Assembly: GCA_949775045.1 (NCBI GenBank)
Contig: OX459107.1
Span: 11,249,250-11,313,249, forward strand
Source of the DNA: Metridium senile
Taxonomy: Eukaryota; Cnidaria; Anthozoa; Actiniaria; Metridiidae
Direction: 5' to 3'
DNA length: 64,000 nucleotides
Part shown: positions 11,001-22,110 of the stretch, piece after piece
How positions within the stretch are numbered: position 1 is the stretch's first letter
How the letters are laid out: the number at the start of each line of letters is the position of its first letter
Translations under genes and position numbers: made by a program
Notes under the pieces: model-generated
Told to the model about the DNA's origin: nothing
Seen by the model: only the letters and a program-made list of their open reading frames with translations
Database searches by the model: none

Positions 11001-13531
11001 GGAACGTGCATGTTGGCCTTTGATATCAGACGCCTTTTAACACAGTGCAAAAATACCTTTTCAAATACATTTTCATGAAGCTAGGTGCTTAGCAATCCAG
11101 ACAAAAAAAACTCGTCTATTTGTTATAGACAATTACAACTTGTTACGATCGTGCAATCGCCGTTCGATGTTCTAAATTTCTATTGTTTAATCGTATAATG
11201 CTGTTTTACTTCATTGCCAACATTAGAATATAGCATATCGGTTGTTGTAAGTTTGGCTTCTTTTTTTCTTAAAGATCCATGGTCATTTAGCAGCATGCAC
11301 CGCGCGAAAGACTGAATTTCGTGTACTTATTAATATTACCAATCAGACATTTTGATATATTTTACAGTGTGAGTGGGTATTTACGCTCTTACTAAATCGT
11401 TTAGCGTTTTGTTTTATTTGTTTTCTTAATATAATACCACTTACTGCAAATGGATTATAACACTCAAAAATCGGGCCATGGGTCTTTAAATATTTTCGAA
11501 AAACTAAAGGTCGCAAAGATTGTAGCCTTTGCATTTTCAGTAACTTTTTCAGATAAAAGTTCTGTTTAAAATATTGGTATATGCAGGAAAAATAAATACA
11601 GTATATGTATCATAAATTATGGATAATTTTTTTAAGACTAGTAACTGTGTAACCTGAGAAAACAGACTGTGTTAAATTTTTTAGCAATATCAGCATATTA
11701 AAGAACTATTTTGGTTAACAAGTTATTGTTTTGATAATTTTATAGGATAATTTAGATATTATATCTGATAATTTCTTGAAATTGTCTTTAATTTTTTAAC
11801 AATATATACAAAGCTTTAATTTTATCGGGCATCTCAAATCAGATAGCCATCTAATGAAGTGATTGACTACATAACAATAAAGTTCGCCGCATGGGATTCC
11901 TGTGTGTAACGCCATCTTGTAGTCTGAGTCAGTTGACTTCGTTCACACGATGCTCTTCCGAAACAGTTCCAAATCTCGGTCGCTTACCTAAAAGAAGCTC
12001 TTAAAATGGATTATATCCTGCATTTAGGGTGAGTTATAATTCAAGTGACAGTTTGTTATCATATTTATGCTCAAATGTCGAAGTATTGCACAAAGCGACC
12101 GAACTGCGAAAATTTACTTATCGACTGTCAAGTAATTTATCCTAAAAGTTTGAAAAATTTAGTTGAATTTCTCACTTAACACAATCAGAGTTTGATGAAA
12201 GTCATAAGTCATTATTATGCAAGATATTTTTAATAACAAACTTATTTTTACGGACTGAGAATTTTTTCCCTTCGCTGACCATAAAGATTGCGTGACAAAA
12301 CAATACCGCAACTCGTCAAATTTTGGCAATATGACCCTATGAATTATCGACTCTATGAAGACTGTTTTTGAGTGGCCCCAAAATTTTATTTTATGTATCG
12401 AAAGAAGGGATGTTTGTCTTTATTTTACAAGTATTTAAATGTTCAGGATCACCATACCAGCGGAGATATTTTAGCGTAAAGTTAGACAATTTTTACTGTC
12501 GCTAAACTTGCAAAAAAATTGTGAATAAAGAAAAATCTGTAAAATATTCCTAATTTTCTAAAATCAATCCAAAATACAGGAAAATGTAGTTAACTACCTA
12601 TACTTTACATTTGTTATGTTAAAAATAGCATTTTATTTGGAATTTGTGGACAAATTTATATCTTTATAGAGGTAGTGGTTTGAGCTCAAAAATTACTCAA
12701 AAACCCCGAAAATCAAAATTGTCCCCGTTCTCGAAAAATAAAGACCCAATGAGTCTAGGATTTATTTTGAAGTAATAGCACCCTAAACGCTATAATCTGG
12801 GAAAGTTTGAAGGATTTTTATTTTTGAGCTCTTCCTACGATGTTCGGTTTTTAGGGACGAGCTCTCTTAAGGGTTTAGTAATCTAGAGTAAATTAATACG
12901 CATTCGTTGCGTGTAAGTAGCGTATAGTAAGTAAACTAAAACTTACTGTGAGTCGGTTCGTCGACCTTGTTTCCTTAGCGTTGTTTATAAGGCTTTCTTC
13001 CTTGTCCTAAGGCCAATCGCTGCAACCTCGAGGACACACGTTTTCAGGCATATATCCTCAAAAGCATCATGTTCCGTTATGCAGCAATCAGATCTTCCGG
13101 CTTCTTCCATTTTATCACGGCAGCGATCGTATTCGAGGCAGCAACTGCATTCCTCGTGTTTTACAACATGAGTCAGGTTGCAATGGTTGCATTTACACCT
13201 ATATGAATGACAAAACTGTTTCGCCAAGACGACAGTAAATACATTTCATCATTTCTCTTTAAGTTAAGCATCTTATGGATAGCCAGGCCATGGATATTTA
13301 CCAGTCTTTTACATCTTGTTCACCAGAGAACCGCTCAAGCTGCTGTCGTTCTTCTTCCTCTTCGCGAGAGACTTCTCTCTCGTATTCCTCTACTTCGCCA
13401 TCGTTTGCCATGGGCTCTAAAGCCTCCAAATCATCTTCTGATAGCCAGCAAGCCATTTCAGCTAGCTGTCCATCTCCTACCCCAAAAAATTCGTGGTTAT
13501 TTAGACCAGATCGACCAGAACAGGACGCCAT
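8042..13531 (-). CDS. P2RX7_C-like cysteine-rich domain protein, three exons, intron carries a transposon
   Basis: Exon 1 is 13531-13302, exon 2 13198-12947 and exon 3 8270-8042. The exon 1/2 junction restores DWCKCNHC in frame. Exon 1 is acidic with LAEMACWLSEDD. Exon 2 carries CKCNHC, CSCC and DCCITEHDAFEDICL. Exon 3 carries VSYRQFMRFVYEYVG, LALPCCVYDKIRGTFP and YTGFE, then an acidic tail. This Cys/His pattern is that of the cytoplasmic zinc-binding ballast domain of P2X7 receptors, found as a stand-alone protein in many invertebrates and fish; its function there is unknown. The start codon sits in AAAATGGCGTC. An in-frame TAA near 12985, before the exon 2 donor, would truncate the protein before exon 3, so this copy may be non-functional unless spliced differently. 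Intron 2 is almost entirely the TTAA element. Confidence 0.75.
9452..9883 (+). CDS. Stand-alone C-terminal domain of the uncharacterised 18.8-20.7 kb family
   Basis: A 143-codon ORF that starts with ATG 10 bp inside the left arm of the TTAA element. It resembles the C-terminal part of the minus-strand gene at 18808-19242: MRFAKDNNGMRLF against MRIARAENGERMF, FLTPQQIQSYISR against WLTKSQIQGFFSR, and a shared HPI-Y...LC...K pattern, ending in a CPC or CSC motif. No function is known. The N-terminal domain found in the larger protein is absent, and the ORF is intact. It could be the last exon of a deleted transposase gene or a domain retained as the element's own small protein; the arm would supply its promoter. 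Confidence 0.6.
   Translation: MPREMRFAKDNNGMRLFTIAEFLTPQQIQSYISRTAAKLKTPMANLIDAEEQFVTATEAEVYQSTRTEVLHHCSLHHPITYATFNLCQLNKSNGLKQLSIKILSTVCEYFDIDTSNITSHRKAPYIDLLSTTLQSCPCTQTPA
10146..10414. repeat. Foldback MITE nested in the TTAA element
   Basis: The two halves are inverted: AAAAACGGCTGAGTAGA at the left and TCTACTCAGCCGTTTTTA at the right, with matching interior arms that include CTCATTATTGAG. Non-coding. Confidence 0.7.
10455..10817. repeat. Inverted-repeat element capped by a G-run and a C-run
   Basis: A run of about 20 G at 10458 leads into ACTCCCTTATATTTACTATA and ACGGGGACGTTCCGC. The right end has GCGGAACGTCCCCGT, then about 20 C near 10797-10817. The inner 15-bp arms are exact inverses and the homopolymers form the outer part. 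The body is rich in repeated 'AGGGTA' and 'TTGAATAGGG' words. Non-coding; nested in the TTAA element. Confidence 0.65.
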
Positions 13532-13749
13532 TTTACAAAGGTTTATCAAAGTCAATAGAAATGAGTTGAGCATATGACGTCACCGTACATTTTAGCGTAA
13601 CACCGTTGGTTAAAAAAATCGCTGTGCATATTAATGGCGGACTACTTTTCCGACGATTTACTTGTTCTATTTTAGAGTAAAAAAGTTCTTTTTTAATTAT
13701 TATTTCTGATTATAAACGTAATTTACAACCCAGTTATTAGTTTCGAATA

Positions 13750-14480
13750 CTTAAAAGTGGTAAAAATTGCCTTTGATTTACGTAAGACTAGCACTTTAAA
13801 GCTACCTGATCTAGTTGCACTCCAAATTGCCTTGCTCATGTATAATTTTCACTCAAACAATCTTCCATCATCTTTCAGAAATTTCTTCTCTCTAGCTAAG
13901 AGTAGACACAGTTATAATACAAGGTTTGCAGCAAATGATTCACCATCTCTCCCAAAAATTAGAACTAACTATTGCAAATTTTCAAGGACCAATAATTTGG
14001 AATAGCATAAATATTTCAGTTCGATCAAAATCCAAATCCATCTTTAAAACTATGTTCATCTCTAATGTCCTTAAAGATTATTAAACTGCTTCACCCTTTA
14101 TATTTATATTCACCTTTATATTTACCTTTAAACTGTCTTTTGTATGTTGTATGTTGTATTTTGTATTTTTTTTGTTTCTTTTTTCCTTTAATCCATTATA
14201 ATCTATGTTATTTTACCTTTTTCTTGTCATCTGATCACACAATGCCTCAAATTCTATGTAAGGCTGTCTGACTAGTTTAACGTAAGTTATTTTAGACAGC
14301 CTCCACCCCTCTATTTAGGAATAACAAAGATAAATTAAATTTATAATAAAATACAGATATATGTAAATAACAATTAAGTTTTGCACTTTATTTTTTTCTC
14401 TATATGTAAATATTATATTTGTATTGTTATTTATATGTAAATATTGTTATAATGTGTGGGTAAAATAAAGATTGACTTGA
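13750..14480 (+). mobile_element. 3' end of a CR1-like non-LTR retrotransposon
   Basis: Reading frames show the C-terminal tail of a reverse transcriptase: LPDLVALQIALLMYNFHSN and SRHSYNTR, then after a frameshift FQGPIIWNSIN. This 'HSYNTR...GP.IWNSL' pattern closes CR1/L2-type ORF2 proteins. The 3' end is an AATAAAG motif followed by short TTGACTTGA direct repeats, as CR1-like tails have. The element is truncated at its 5' end and not functional. Confidence 0.7.
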
Positions 14481-14916
14481 CTTGAGATTGACTTGAAGAA
14501 CGATTCAAGTAAGAGAATATTCTGGAAGCTAGCAGTAGTGGAGGATTTATTACGTGGAGAGGATGGAAATGTACGAGCTGCTATTATCAGAGTTGCTAAC
14601 TCTAAAGGAAAACCGAAGAAATTACGGAGTAGTGTTAAACATCTGTATCCTGTGGAAGTGCAAGCCAACTTAGAAGACACAGTACAACAACAGCAACAAA
14701 CGAATGAAACCATTTCTAACAAAGACAACAGTGAGAGACAACGCAGAGAAGCCGCAGTTGCGGGAGAACTCAAGCGAAGAATGAAAGAACATTAATAGAC
14801 ATTTTTATACTCGTTCAATTTTATAACAATTTATTCTTGTTACAGTTCAAGAGACATTTTATATTGATTTTTGAATCATTTTGTAGTTGATTACTGTAGT
14901 AAGTCAACTAGGGGAG
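14481..14916 (+). pseudogene. BEL/Pao retrotransposon pol C-terminal fragment (DUF5641-type)
   Basis: Residues KRIFWKLAVVEDLLRGEDG, VRAAIIRVANSKG and SSVKHLYPVEVQ match the domain that follows integrase in BEL/Pao polyproteins. It stops at 14793-14795 with a charged, Gln-rich tail. Downstream, CTAGGGGAG followed by TGTCATG at about 14917 looks like a polypurine tract and the start of a 3' LTR; the LTR end was not found. All upstream pol domains are missing, replaced by the LINE tail. Confidence 0.72.
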
Positions 14917-17582
14917 TGTCATGAATCTCCTAATGTCACGCAATACAACTATGTATACGTCATCGGAATTTGTAATGTCATAGTACATAAATGTATAGCT
15001 TTTAGTTATAGTCATAAGTTCGAGACAACGTGTAGCAATCAAGAAGTACAAAATCGTTTTAAAATAAACAAAGACAAACCGAACATGTGAAGATATTCGT
15101 TTTACACGACAAGTAATAACAAAAATATACATTATTCCAGTTTTGGACTTTTTTTGGCTTTTTTTTGCATGACATGGACAACCTTTCTCTAGATGTCCAC
15201 ATGATTTACAATGTGGAGGTTTCCTGTCCTTGTTTGGGTTGGTTTTGGTCTTCATTTGTTCTTCAACCTTTATTTTCATCTCATGAATCTCAAGTTTACG
15301 CTGTTTCATCTCTTAAAAAAAAGAAAAACAAGAAAAGTATAATTCAGAGTACCAATTGAAATAACTATTTTTTAGTATAAACATACTAATGGTCTAATCA
15401 CAAAAAGACCACTGTCCTACTAGTGGTCTATTTTGTGATAGCGCGATTAGTAGCAGGACGCACAGTTTTGAATGAGAAAAGTTCTGAATTGTTTGTTCTT
15501 TGTTTGACCAATTAGACAGTATGTTTATACTAAAACAATAAGACCTCTCGGCCTCGTGGACTACAAGATAATAACCCATACAGCCTCGTGGGCTATCATC
15601 TCATAGTCCACTCGACCTTAAGGTCTAATTCTAAAATATAATGATGATATGAATAATCATTATTATCACGAATAGTTAAAATGTTGTACAAAACTGAGTG
15701 GGGGTTACTTTGAATGCCCCAAAACATTATTAGAAAATGATCACATCCACTCAGCCAATCAGATGACTGTATTATAGTGTTTTATATCCCATAGTATCTA
15801 AATATAGTATTCCACTGGCGAGGCCTTTTGTTATTTATTGTTTTGCCCACCTCGTCAGTGAGATACTATATAGAAGTTCACAATGCATTACAAGTACTAT
15901 ATAGTAAGCCATTCTTTGTGGGTATGGTCATATTCTAAGACAGTTAGATAATGATAACATAGAGTCTCTTGCATTACATAGACGGCCACTCGGCCTGCGC
16001 CCCTATGGCCTTCTATCTAATGCGAGAGACTCTATATCCCATAGGACACTCGCGTTCATCATCTAACCTTAAACTAACTAACTTTGAATCACATATTTTG
16101 CTCATCTCTTGTACATTGAAAGGCTATCATATACCAATAACAAAACCACAATTTAAATCAGTTTTTCTTTTGAATTTTTTATGTTAGGAATTTTTTTCCG
16201 TTACGACTTGGAGAGGCCCGTTCGGAGCAATTTCGAAGGTCAAATTTCATGCAACTTTGAACGACGATATTTCAAGAAATAATTAATTCCACCCAAAACA
16301 ATTACCATAATGAATTAAATTGGGTATTTATTGGTAAAAAATGCGATTTCAGGCTCATTGAGTGAAAATCAAAATAACAGTTTTTTTTATTTGACCTATG
16401 TTACGCACAAATACCGAACACGTGAAAACACATCACACAAAAACTCGAATTTCTAGAAAGTGGGGCGTGCAATTGGAATTAAGTAAGTGCAGGCTAATTA
16501 ACAATTAGGCCCGCAGCCCGAATGGTCTACGAGTCAATAGCCCACGAGGCCGAGTCTTTGAGGCCAAGTGGGCTATTGACTCGTGGACCATGAGGGCGAG
16601 AGGTCTAATTGTTTTAGTATAAACCAACTAGTAGGTCAAACTTTGCCATATTTTGAAAGAAAAATAACATTTCAATCGTTTTATTTTGAAAAAATGACAG
16701 ATAATCGAAAGTGAAAATACCGAGCGCGCGCTCAATGACGTGTGACGGCAAGTGAAAATGTATTCAAAACACATCGAAATTCTCCACAGTTTTAGTCATT
16801 TTCTTCCTCAAGGCTTTTGTTTTAACAGCTGAAAATAGCATATTTTTACTGCTAAAACTACTATACATATTTGAACAACGGAGGAATAAAGAAAAGTCCA
16901 AGAAAAGTTTTTTAATTTGGCTTTCTCAATCAAACTGAAGAATCGTGTGATGGCGTCAGTAGCGCGCGCTCTTCAAGTCAAAATTCATTCACAAAACATC
17001 AAAATTATGTGCTTTTTTGTCATTTTCTTGCTCGTATTTGCAATTTACGATTTAAGGAAAAGCATTACATTTAGTACTAAGCTATTACAAGAAATAGAAG
17101 AAACAAGAAACGTTTTCAAAGTTTACAAAACCGGCCCTTTTCGCTACTAGTGGTCTATCACTCAATAGACCATTAGTAGAGTAGCCAATCAGAATGCAGG
17201 ATGCGTGATAGACCACTAGTAGGTTTATACTAATAGTAGATAGGATAGTAGATATAAATAACAAAAAACATCTTGCGGCTATCATTTAAAAAAAAAAGTT
17301 ACAGCCTCGTAAACTTACCATAATTCGGCTTTTTTGATAATTTGCCTTCATTTTGACCATCTCGTTGAAATAAAGAATTGCACCGAGATCCTTCATAAAT
17401 GTGTCTGAAACCATAAGTTATGAAAGAAAATGTTGTACAAATGCATAGAAATTCTATTTAAAAAGAAATAGCGCTAATTTTGGCAAATAACTTCGTCTTA
17501 ACATGCCTAATGTTCGATATTTCTCACCTCGATCAGTTCTCGGCTTTCCCTTGTCGATGTGCACAGAATATAAAGCTTCCAT
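14908..17582 (-). CDS. Small three-exon gene, Lys-rich protein with a C-terminal zinc-knuckle-like motif
   Basis: Exon 1 (17582-17528, starting MEALYSVHIDKGKPRTDR) ends at CGAG|GTGAGA. Exon 2 (17404-17319, DTFMKDLGAILYFNEMVKM) is bounded by TTTCAG and GTAAGT. Exon 3 starts at 15309 after AAGAG and encodes MKQRKLEIHEMKIKVEE, then PPHCKSCGHLEKGCPCH. Phases agree at both joins, which supports a real gene. The exon 3 frame runs on to 14908 and seems to read into the BEL LTR, so the natural C-terminus may be lost. An alternative upstream start, AACATGGCGGAT, lies near 17709. Intron 2 is about 2 kb and full of MITEs. I do not recognise the family; the Cys/His cluster suggests zinc or nucleic-acid binding. 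Confidence 0.5.
15373..15636. repeat. MITE core plus adjacent palindrome (TAGTATAAA family)
   Basis: The core 15373-15532 has ends TAGTATAAAC and GTTTATACTA. It is followed directly by a hairpin (15533-15636: ATAAGACCTCTCGGCCTCGT against CTCGACCTTAAGGTCTAATT). The same core-plus-palindrome plan recurs at 16505, 57942 and 61570. Confidence 0.65.
15959..16034. repeat. Short foldback
   Basis: ATAGAGTCTCTTGCATTA pairs with TAATGCGAGAGACTCTAT around a CG-rich loop. Another weak inverted repeat lies at 15780-15860. Non-coding, within the intron of the small minus-strand gene. Confidence 0.6.
16505..17232. repeat. Palindrome plus MITE core (TAGTATAAA family)
   Basis: A hairpin at 16505-16614 (GGTCTACGAGTCAATAGCCC against GGGCTATTGACTCGTGGACC) abuts a 618-bp core, 16615-17232, with ends TAGTATAAACC and GGTTTATACTA and a shared ACTAGTAGGTC subterminal motif. 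The inside holds two loosely similar halves and no convincing ORF. Confidence 0.65.
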
Positions 17583-17589
17583 TGCCTGA

Positions 17590-18807
17590 GGCTTTTTCTT
17601 TTAGACCTCATTTACGACATTATGGTATTTGACTTATAGTTTTCTTCGTACACTCGCTCAAACAAGCGAAACGAAACACATAAACAACACAGCAGCAGCG
17701 ATCCGCCATGTTTACTTTCTGCTAGACAACCGCTGGACAAAAAGAGACCTGGCTCATCTCAAGCAACACAGGGTACCCAGTCTAAGTATTTGTATAAATC
17801 GAGGTGCTGTTGGTTACTCATCAAATAATGTATTTTTTTTACTAGTTAGCTATTTTCTTTGAAAAAAGGTCGATGTTTAGTAAAATAACAAGCATGGAGG
17901 GTATTATACGAAAGAACTACGTACTTAATAAAAGAGGTGGCCATGGGAACATTTTTTCCATTCATTAGTCACGTCAAGAGAGGGAACCGAATTAGTATAA
18001 TAATTAATTGACCCCTCAATCTAAACACATGACAAATCATGGAAAATACACAACTTTACTTGGTATCCATTCTCAGCTACTCAGTGATACAATTTTTATT
18101 TGAGTGACTAGCAGTTAAGGGTACATATTTGTCATTTATATATAATATGCATTCTACATATGGTATGGCAGTTGTCATGCAACTTTGAATGGTCTTGAAT
18201 CAGTGTGTCAAGAAAGTAACTCAACGTTCTTACTAATTTTTACGTTCTAATAGCACTAGTAATATTGTCATATCACGCACGCAATTAATAGGTACGGAAA
18301 AAAATGATCGTGTTTGCCAAGAGAACATAAGTACTTATTTGATCATCAAAAGAGTGAAATTATACAAGCATAGAATAGGTGAGCTTGCTGGATCCAATAA
18401 GATGCTCTGATGATGCACTCGGCTCTACATTTTGTTTGCCTTGTTTGGGAAATATACTAATTTACACTCTTATTTAATTCATTTTACTTCCGTGGGGGGT
18501 TGTACGAAAGGTGTATAAAATTATCCACCGGATAAAGTTATCTATACTGCATAAGTTCTTTTTAAATTATATTCGCTGGATAGCCCTATCTACTCTTCGT
18601 ACAACCGGTCCCTGAAGCCTAAATGTTCTCACCATGCGCAATGATTCTTTAGCGAAATAGAAAAGGTTAAAGCTAGTTTTTCATGTCTGTCCGGCATTGT
18701 TTTGTAAGTAAATTAAATATTTTCATGATTATCATTCTGTTCTGAAAAGGTCTAGATCTCAAGATGTTCCTGTACACAATATAAGCTTGGGTATTCTCTT
18801 CCGTTGT
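17590..18807. other. Mostly featureless interval with one MITE
   Basis: The only clear structure is 18493-18605, with ends GGTTGTACGAA and TTCGTACAACC and inner GGATAAAGTTATC-like arms. I associate this foldback type with stony-coral genomes. Nothing coding is convincing elsewhere. Confidence 0.5.
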
Positions 18808-20660
18808 TCAACTTTCAGAAGAACATGAGCATTCACTGATCATCTCTTTAACCTTTGACATCAAGGCAGTCTTATTATCTCTTGACTTAAATGGAACTTC
18901 AAAAAACTTACAGATTTCTTTCAGCATTGATACTGTAAAGGCATTCAGCTTGTTATGCTTAGCATAGTCACACAAGTCATAAACATCATAAACGATTGGA
19001 TGACAAAGGCCAATTTCATTGATGACAGCGTGGACAGTGTTCATGTGGTCTATATCATCCTGGTCAAAGTCGTCTTCATCAGTGCTATCTTCGTCTTCTG
19101 TTTCCTCCTCCTCTGTATTTGGTAAAGTCGAGGCTTTTCTTTTCTTAGATAAGCGAGAAAAAAATCCTTGAATCTGGGACTTCGTAAGCCACTCCTCTCT
19201 ACAAAACATTCGCTCTCCATTTTCTGCTCTGGCAATCCTCATATCATTGGCGACCTTGTCTGGATCCTCCTTCCTTCCAGATATCTACCCTATGTCAAAC
19301 TTCGATGTGAGGTACTGTCTAACCTTGTCTGAGAATCTGGAACCCCCTCCTTTTGGCTTGTGAAGTGCCCAGCCTCGGTTCAAATCGGACAAAGTAGAAC
19401 GCTTGTCGGGCATGTCCGATTTACTAGCATCGTTATCACATTCATCAAGTGTGAGAATTTCTCCACCCAGTCTCGTTTCAGCATGCCGTAGATATTTGTT
19501 GAATGGTGTCCAATGCACATATGTACATCCACGTCATCAACTGTCTTGAGAGATTTTTCACAGCCCGGGTCAGGACATTCAAACATACCCTCTTCATCTT
19601 CATCACTAGTGCAGTTTGCCTTTGCACCTTTATCTTGCAAGCTCTCGTCTACGATCGTTTTTGGGGTAAACTCAAAGTTATCTTCATCAACAACTAATTG
19701 AGTAGCACCCTGTTGTGTGATACATATGTCTTTCCAAGGAATGACTTTTCCTGTACCAACTTGAAACGCTTTCCAAACTCTAAGCCCACTGGCTTCATAT
19801 TCAAAGTCGTGAAACGCACTGAATTTTGGTATTATCTTAAGAATGGAATTCTTGGTTTCATTTACCTGGCAAACTGCAGCTGTACTACCTATAACAGGCC
19901 TTTGTTGGAAAGCTGTGCGCATGTCATTGGCGGTAAGAATATCGTGCCCTTCGTTGCAGTATCTTCTGATGGCGCTTTTGAGTGGGCATAGAATTCTGTC
20001 GCATACATCTTTGCCAGCTTGTGGCTCTGAAAAATCATACCTTTGAACTGACAACCCCGCGCGCTTCCCAATTTCCTTTGCGCCTACAGTAAGCTCACTG
20101 TTATGGTAACAGTCGGCTTCGTCTGATCTTAGATAGGCTTTCTTGACTTTTGGATTGATGGATTGAATAGTAGTGAGGACATTTTCTAGAACAGATAATA
20201 CTGAAAACCAGTCTTGGGAGCAACTGTTGAAAAGGTGATTATAATAAGAAATATAAATATTTCCCTTTTCATCTCTCCACAGGACAGTGCTAACATGCCA
20301 ATTCATACCACGCTTGGCAAACCATTCGCTTTGCCTTTCTCGATATCGTCGTTCAAAAGCTTCATAGGCCCAGTCAACGACAATTAATACGGAATCCTCT
20401 TTGAGGTCTTGAATTAGGCTTTGCTTGGCAATCTCCTGGTTCTCCGTCCTGAGAATATGACACTTCCACTCCATGATTGATTTGAAAGACTTTTCAAAAT
20501 CATACAGGAGATCATCATAGTGCTCTTTGTTATACATTAATGAAGAAAGGTCATCTAATTTCTGTCTTTTGATGTTTGCTGCATGTTTGCCCTTGTGATG
20601 AGTGCCTCGTATAGATTCTCTCCATCCTTTGGAGCAATAACATTGCAAACTATTCGGCAT
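18808..20660 (-). pseudogene. Uncharacterised, possibly RNase H-like (transposase-like) protein, decayed
   Basis: A 426-codon frame (20660-19380) carries VVDWAYEAFERRYRERQSEW near residue 94, LRSDEADCYHNSEL near 183, YDFSEPQAGKDVCDR near 210 and a C2H2 finger (CPDPGCEKS...HMCIGHH). After a frameshift near 19510, the frame 19518-19285 continues with GWALHKPKGGGSRFSDKVR. A single in-frame TAG at 19285 separates it from GRKEDPDKVANDMRIARAEN and the C-terminal domain ending at 18808. Related proteins are widespread and unnamed in cnidarians and other marine invertebrates. The spaced acidic residues suggest an RNase H fold, but that is inference. A possible start, ATGGCCACCCC, lies near 20743. Its C-terminal domain recurs alone at 9452. 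Confidence 0.65.
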
Positions 20661-20744
20661 GACGCTTCTGCGGATTCTAGATACTTCTCTTTTTTTCAGC
20701 CCCGCTAGCTTTTTCCCATTCTTTTATGACAAGTGGGGTGGCCA

Positions 20745-22110
20745 TTTGTTTACACAGCGATGACAGATGCGGCTGTATGAACCAATGGCCAGCGAGGGTC
20801 AGCCTGGGTGCGGGGGTAATACGACCTTCATCGGTCCCCGCTCGGAACCGAACGTTAGCGAAATACGATCGAAGTAATTTGAAACAGCTTATCTGGACAC
20901 GCGTATGTGACCTTGAAACAGCCCGTTTATAAACATGTGTTTAACTGCCACAAGTCAATATCCTGAAGTACGTGAATCTATTACGACCAAAATCACCCAA
21001 AACAAACACCCGATACTTGTACTGTAAATCAAAATTGCAACAAAACAATAAACTATAAAACCATGTTTATTAAAATCACGATTCATTGCATACATACATG
21101 TCATTCATCAGCTGCCTGTTGGTTTTCTGAGGTAACATCCAACTTATTACTGTAGGCATTTGTAAATTGCAAATAATATAACTTTTTGATTTACATTTTT
21201 ACGACGTATTTACAACAATACTATAGTAACATTTTAAAATATCATCTGAACTTGTGAGAGCAAGTAGAGTATTTCCTGAGTTAAGATTCAACTTATTACT
21301 GAAGGCTTTTGTAAATTGTAAATAATATTACTTTTTGATTTACATTTTTACAACGTATTTACAACAATATTATGATAGCATTTTAAAATATCATTTGAAC
21401 TTTTGAAAGCAAATAGAGTATTTTCTGAGGTAAGATTCAACTTATTACTGTAGGCTTTTGTAAATGATATTACTTTTTGATTTACTTTAGTTTACGACAT
21501 ATTTATAACTACAATATTATTGTAATATTAATATGTTTTTTTAAATGTATTTATAGTGGTATTTAAGACGGAAAATCCCCGAGAGTAATGACGGGCTGAT
21601 AAATTATTTTTTTTCTTTGTGCTTTCAGTGTCCAATTCAGTGAAATAATTTGCATTTGAAAGCTATCTGATCTTTGTAAATCACGCCACATATTACACAC
21701 AATCTTCTATTTAAACTACATTGTTTTTTATTGTTGTGCATGAATTGTTGCTATCTCATTATATTGATTGGAAAATTTGATCTTTTTTCGCTTTACTGTA
21801 GAGCACCTGTGACTAAATTAAATCGTCATAATATATCTTTTTCTTTATTTCATTTTGAAGAGCTTTCAATGCGATAATTAATTTCTTGGAATTTGCGTCT
21901 TTTTATAGTAATATTTTGTATTTATTTAGGAAAGCAAAAGTACTTAAGCTATAAAATAAATAAAAAATTATATTTAGTAGGAATTCGAGCCTCTCCTGAT
22001 CATATATTGGCAATTTATTAAAAGTAACATCAGATTACAAAGAAAACGTACACTGCCATATTACAACTTTACTTGAAATTGATAGTCACTAAATAAGTTA
22101 AGAACTATTA
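20745..22110. other. AT-rich interval with a 149-bp tandem repeat
   Basis: Starting at 21141, 21290 and 21439 the same unit (AACTTATTACTG...GGC.TTTGTAAAT) recurs at exactly 149-bp spacing, about 2.5 copies to roughly 21520. The remainder (20950-21120 and 21520-22110) shows no gene or repeat I can support. Confidence 0.6.

Larger units (their letters stand above)
8285..12870. mobile_element. TTAA-flanked DNA element with ~1.15-kb terminal inverted repeats
   Basis: The arms are roughly 8289-9442 and 11713-12866, inverted copies differing by a few substitutions and beginning GAGAGCTCGTCCCTA. TTAA lies immediately outside each arm (8285-8288 and 12867-12870), the target duplication typical of Kolobok and piggyBac. 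The 2.3-kb centre contains one ORF (9452-9883), a 270-bp foldback and a G/C-capped element. It sits in intron 2 of the P2RX7_C-like gene, only 15 bp before the exon 3 acceptor. No recognised transposase is present, so it is probably non-autonomous. Confidence 0.85.

Noticed and set aside
13207..13577. Two overlapping plus-strand ORFs
   Set aside because: They lie antisense to exons 1-2 of the P2RX7_C-like gene, which has domain motifs and matching splice phases.
16917..17150. 77-codon ORF with a membrane-like segment
   Set aside because: It lies within a MITE core, starts at a non-ATG codon and has no supporting motif.
19503..20071. Plus-strand ORFs of 64-97 codons
   Set aside because: Antisense shadows of the uncharacterised minus-strand gene at 18808-20660.
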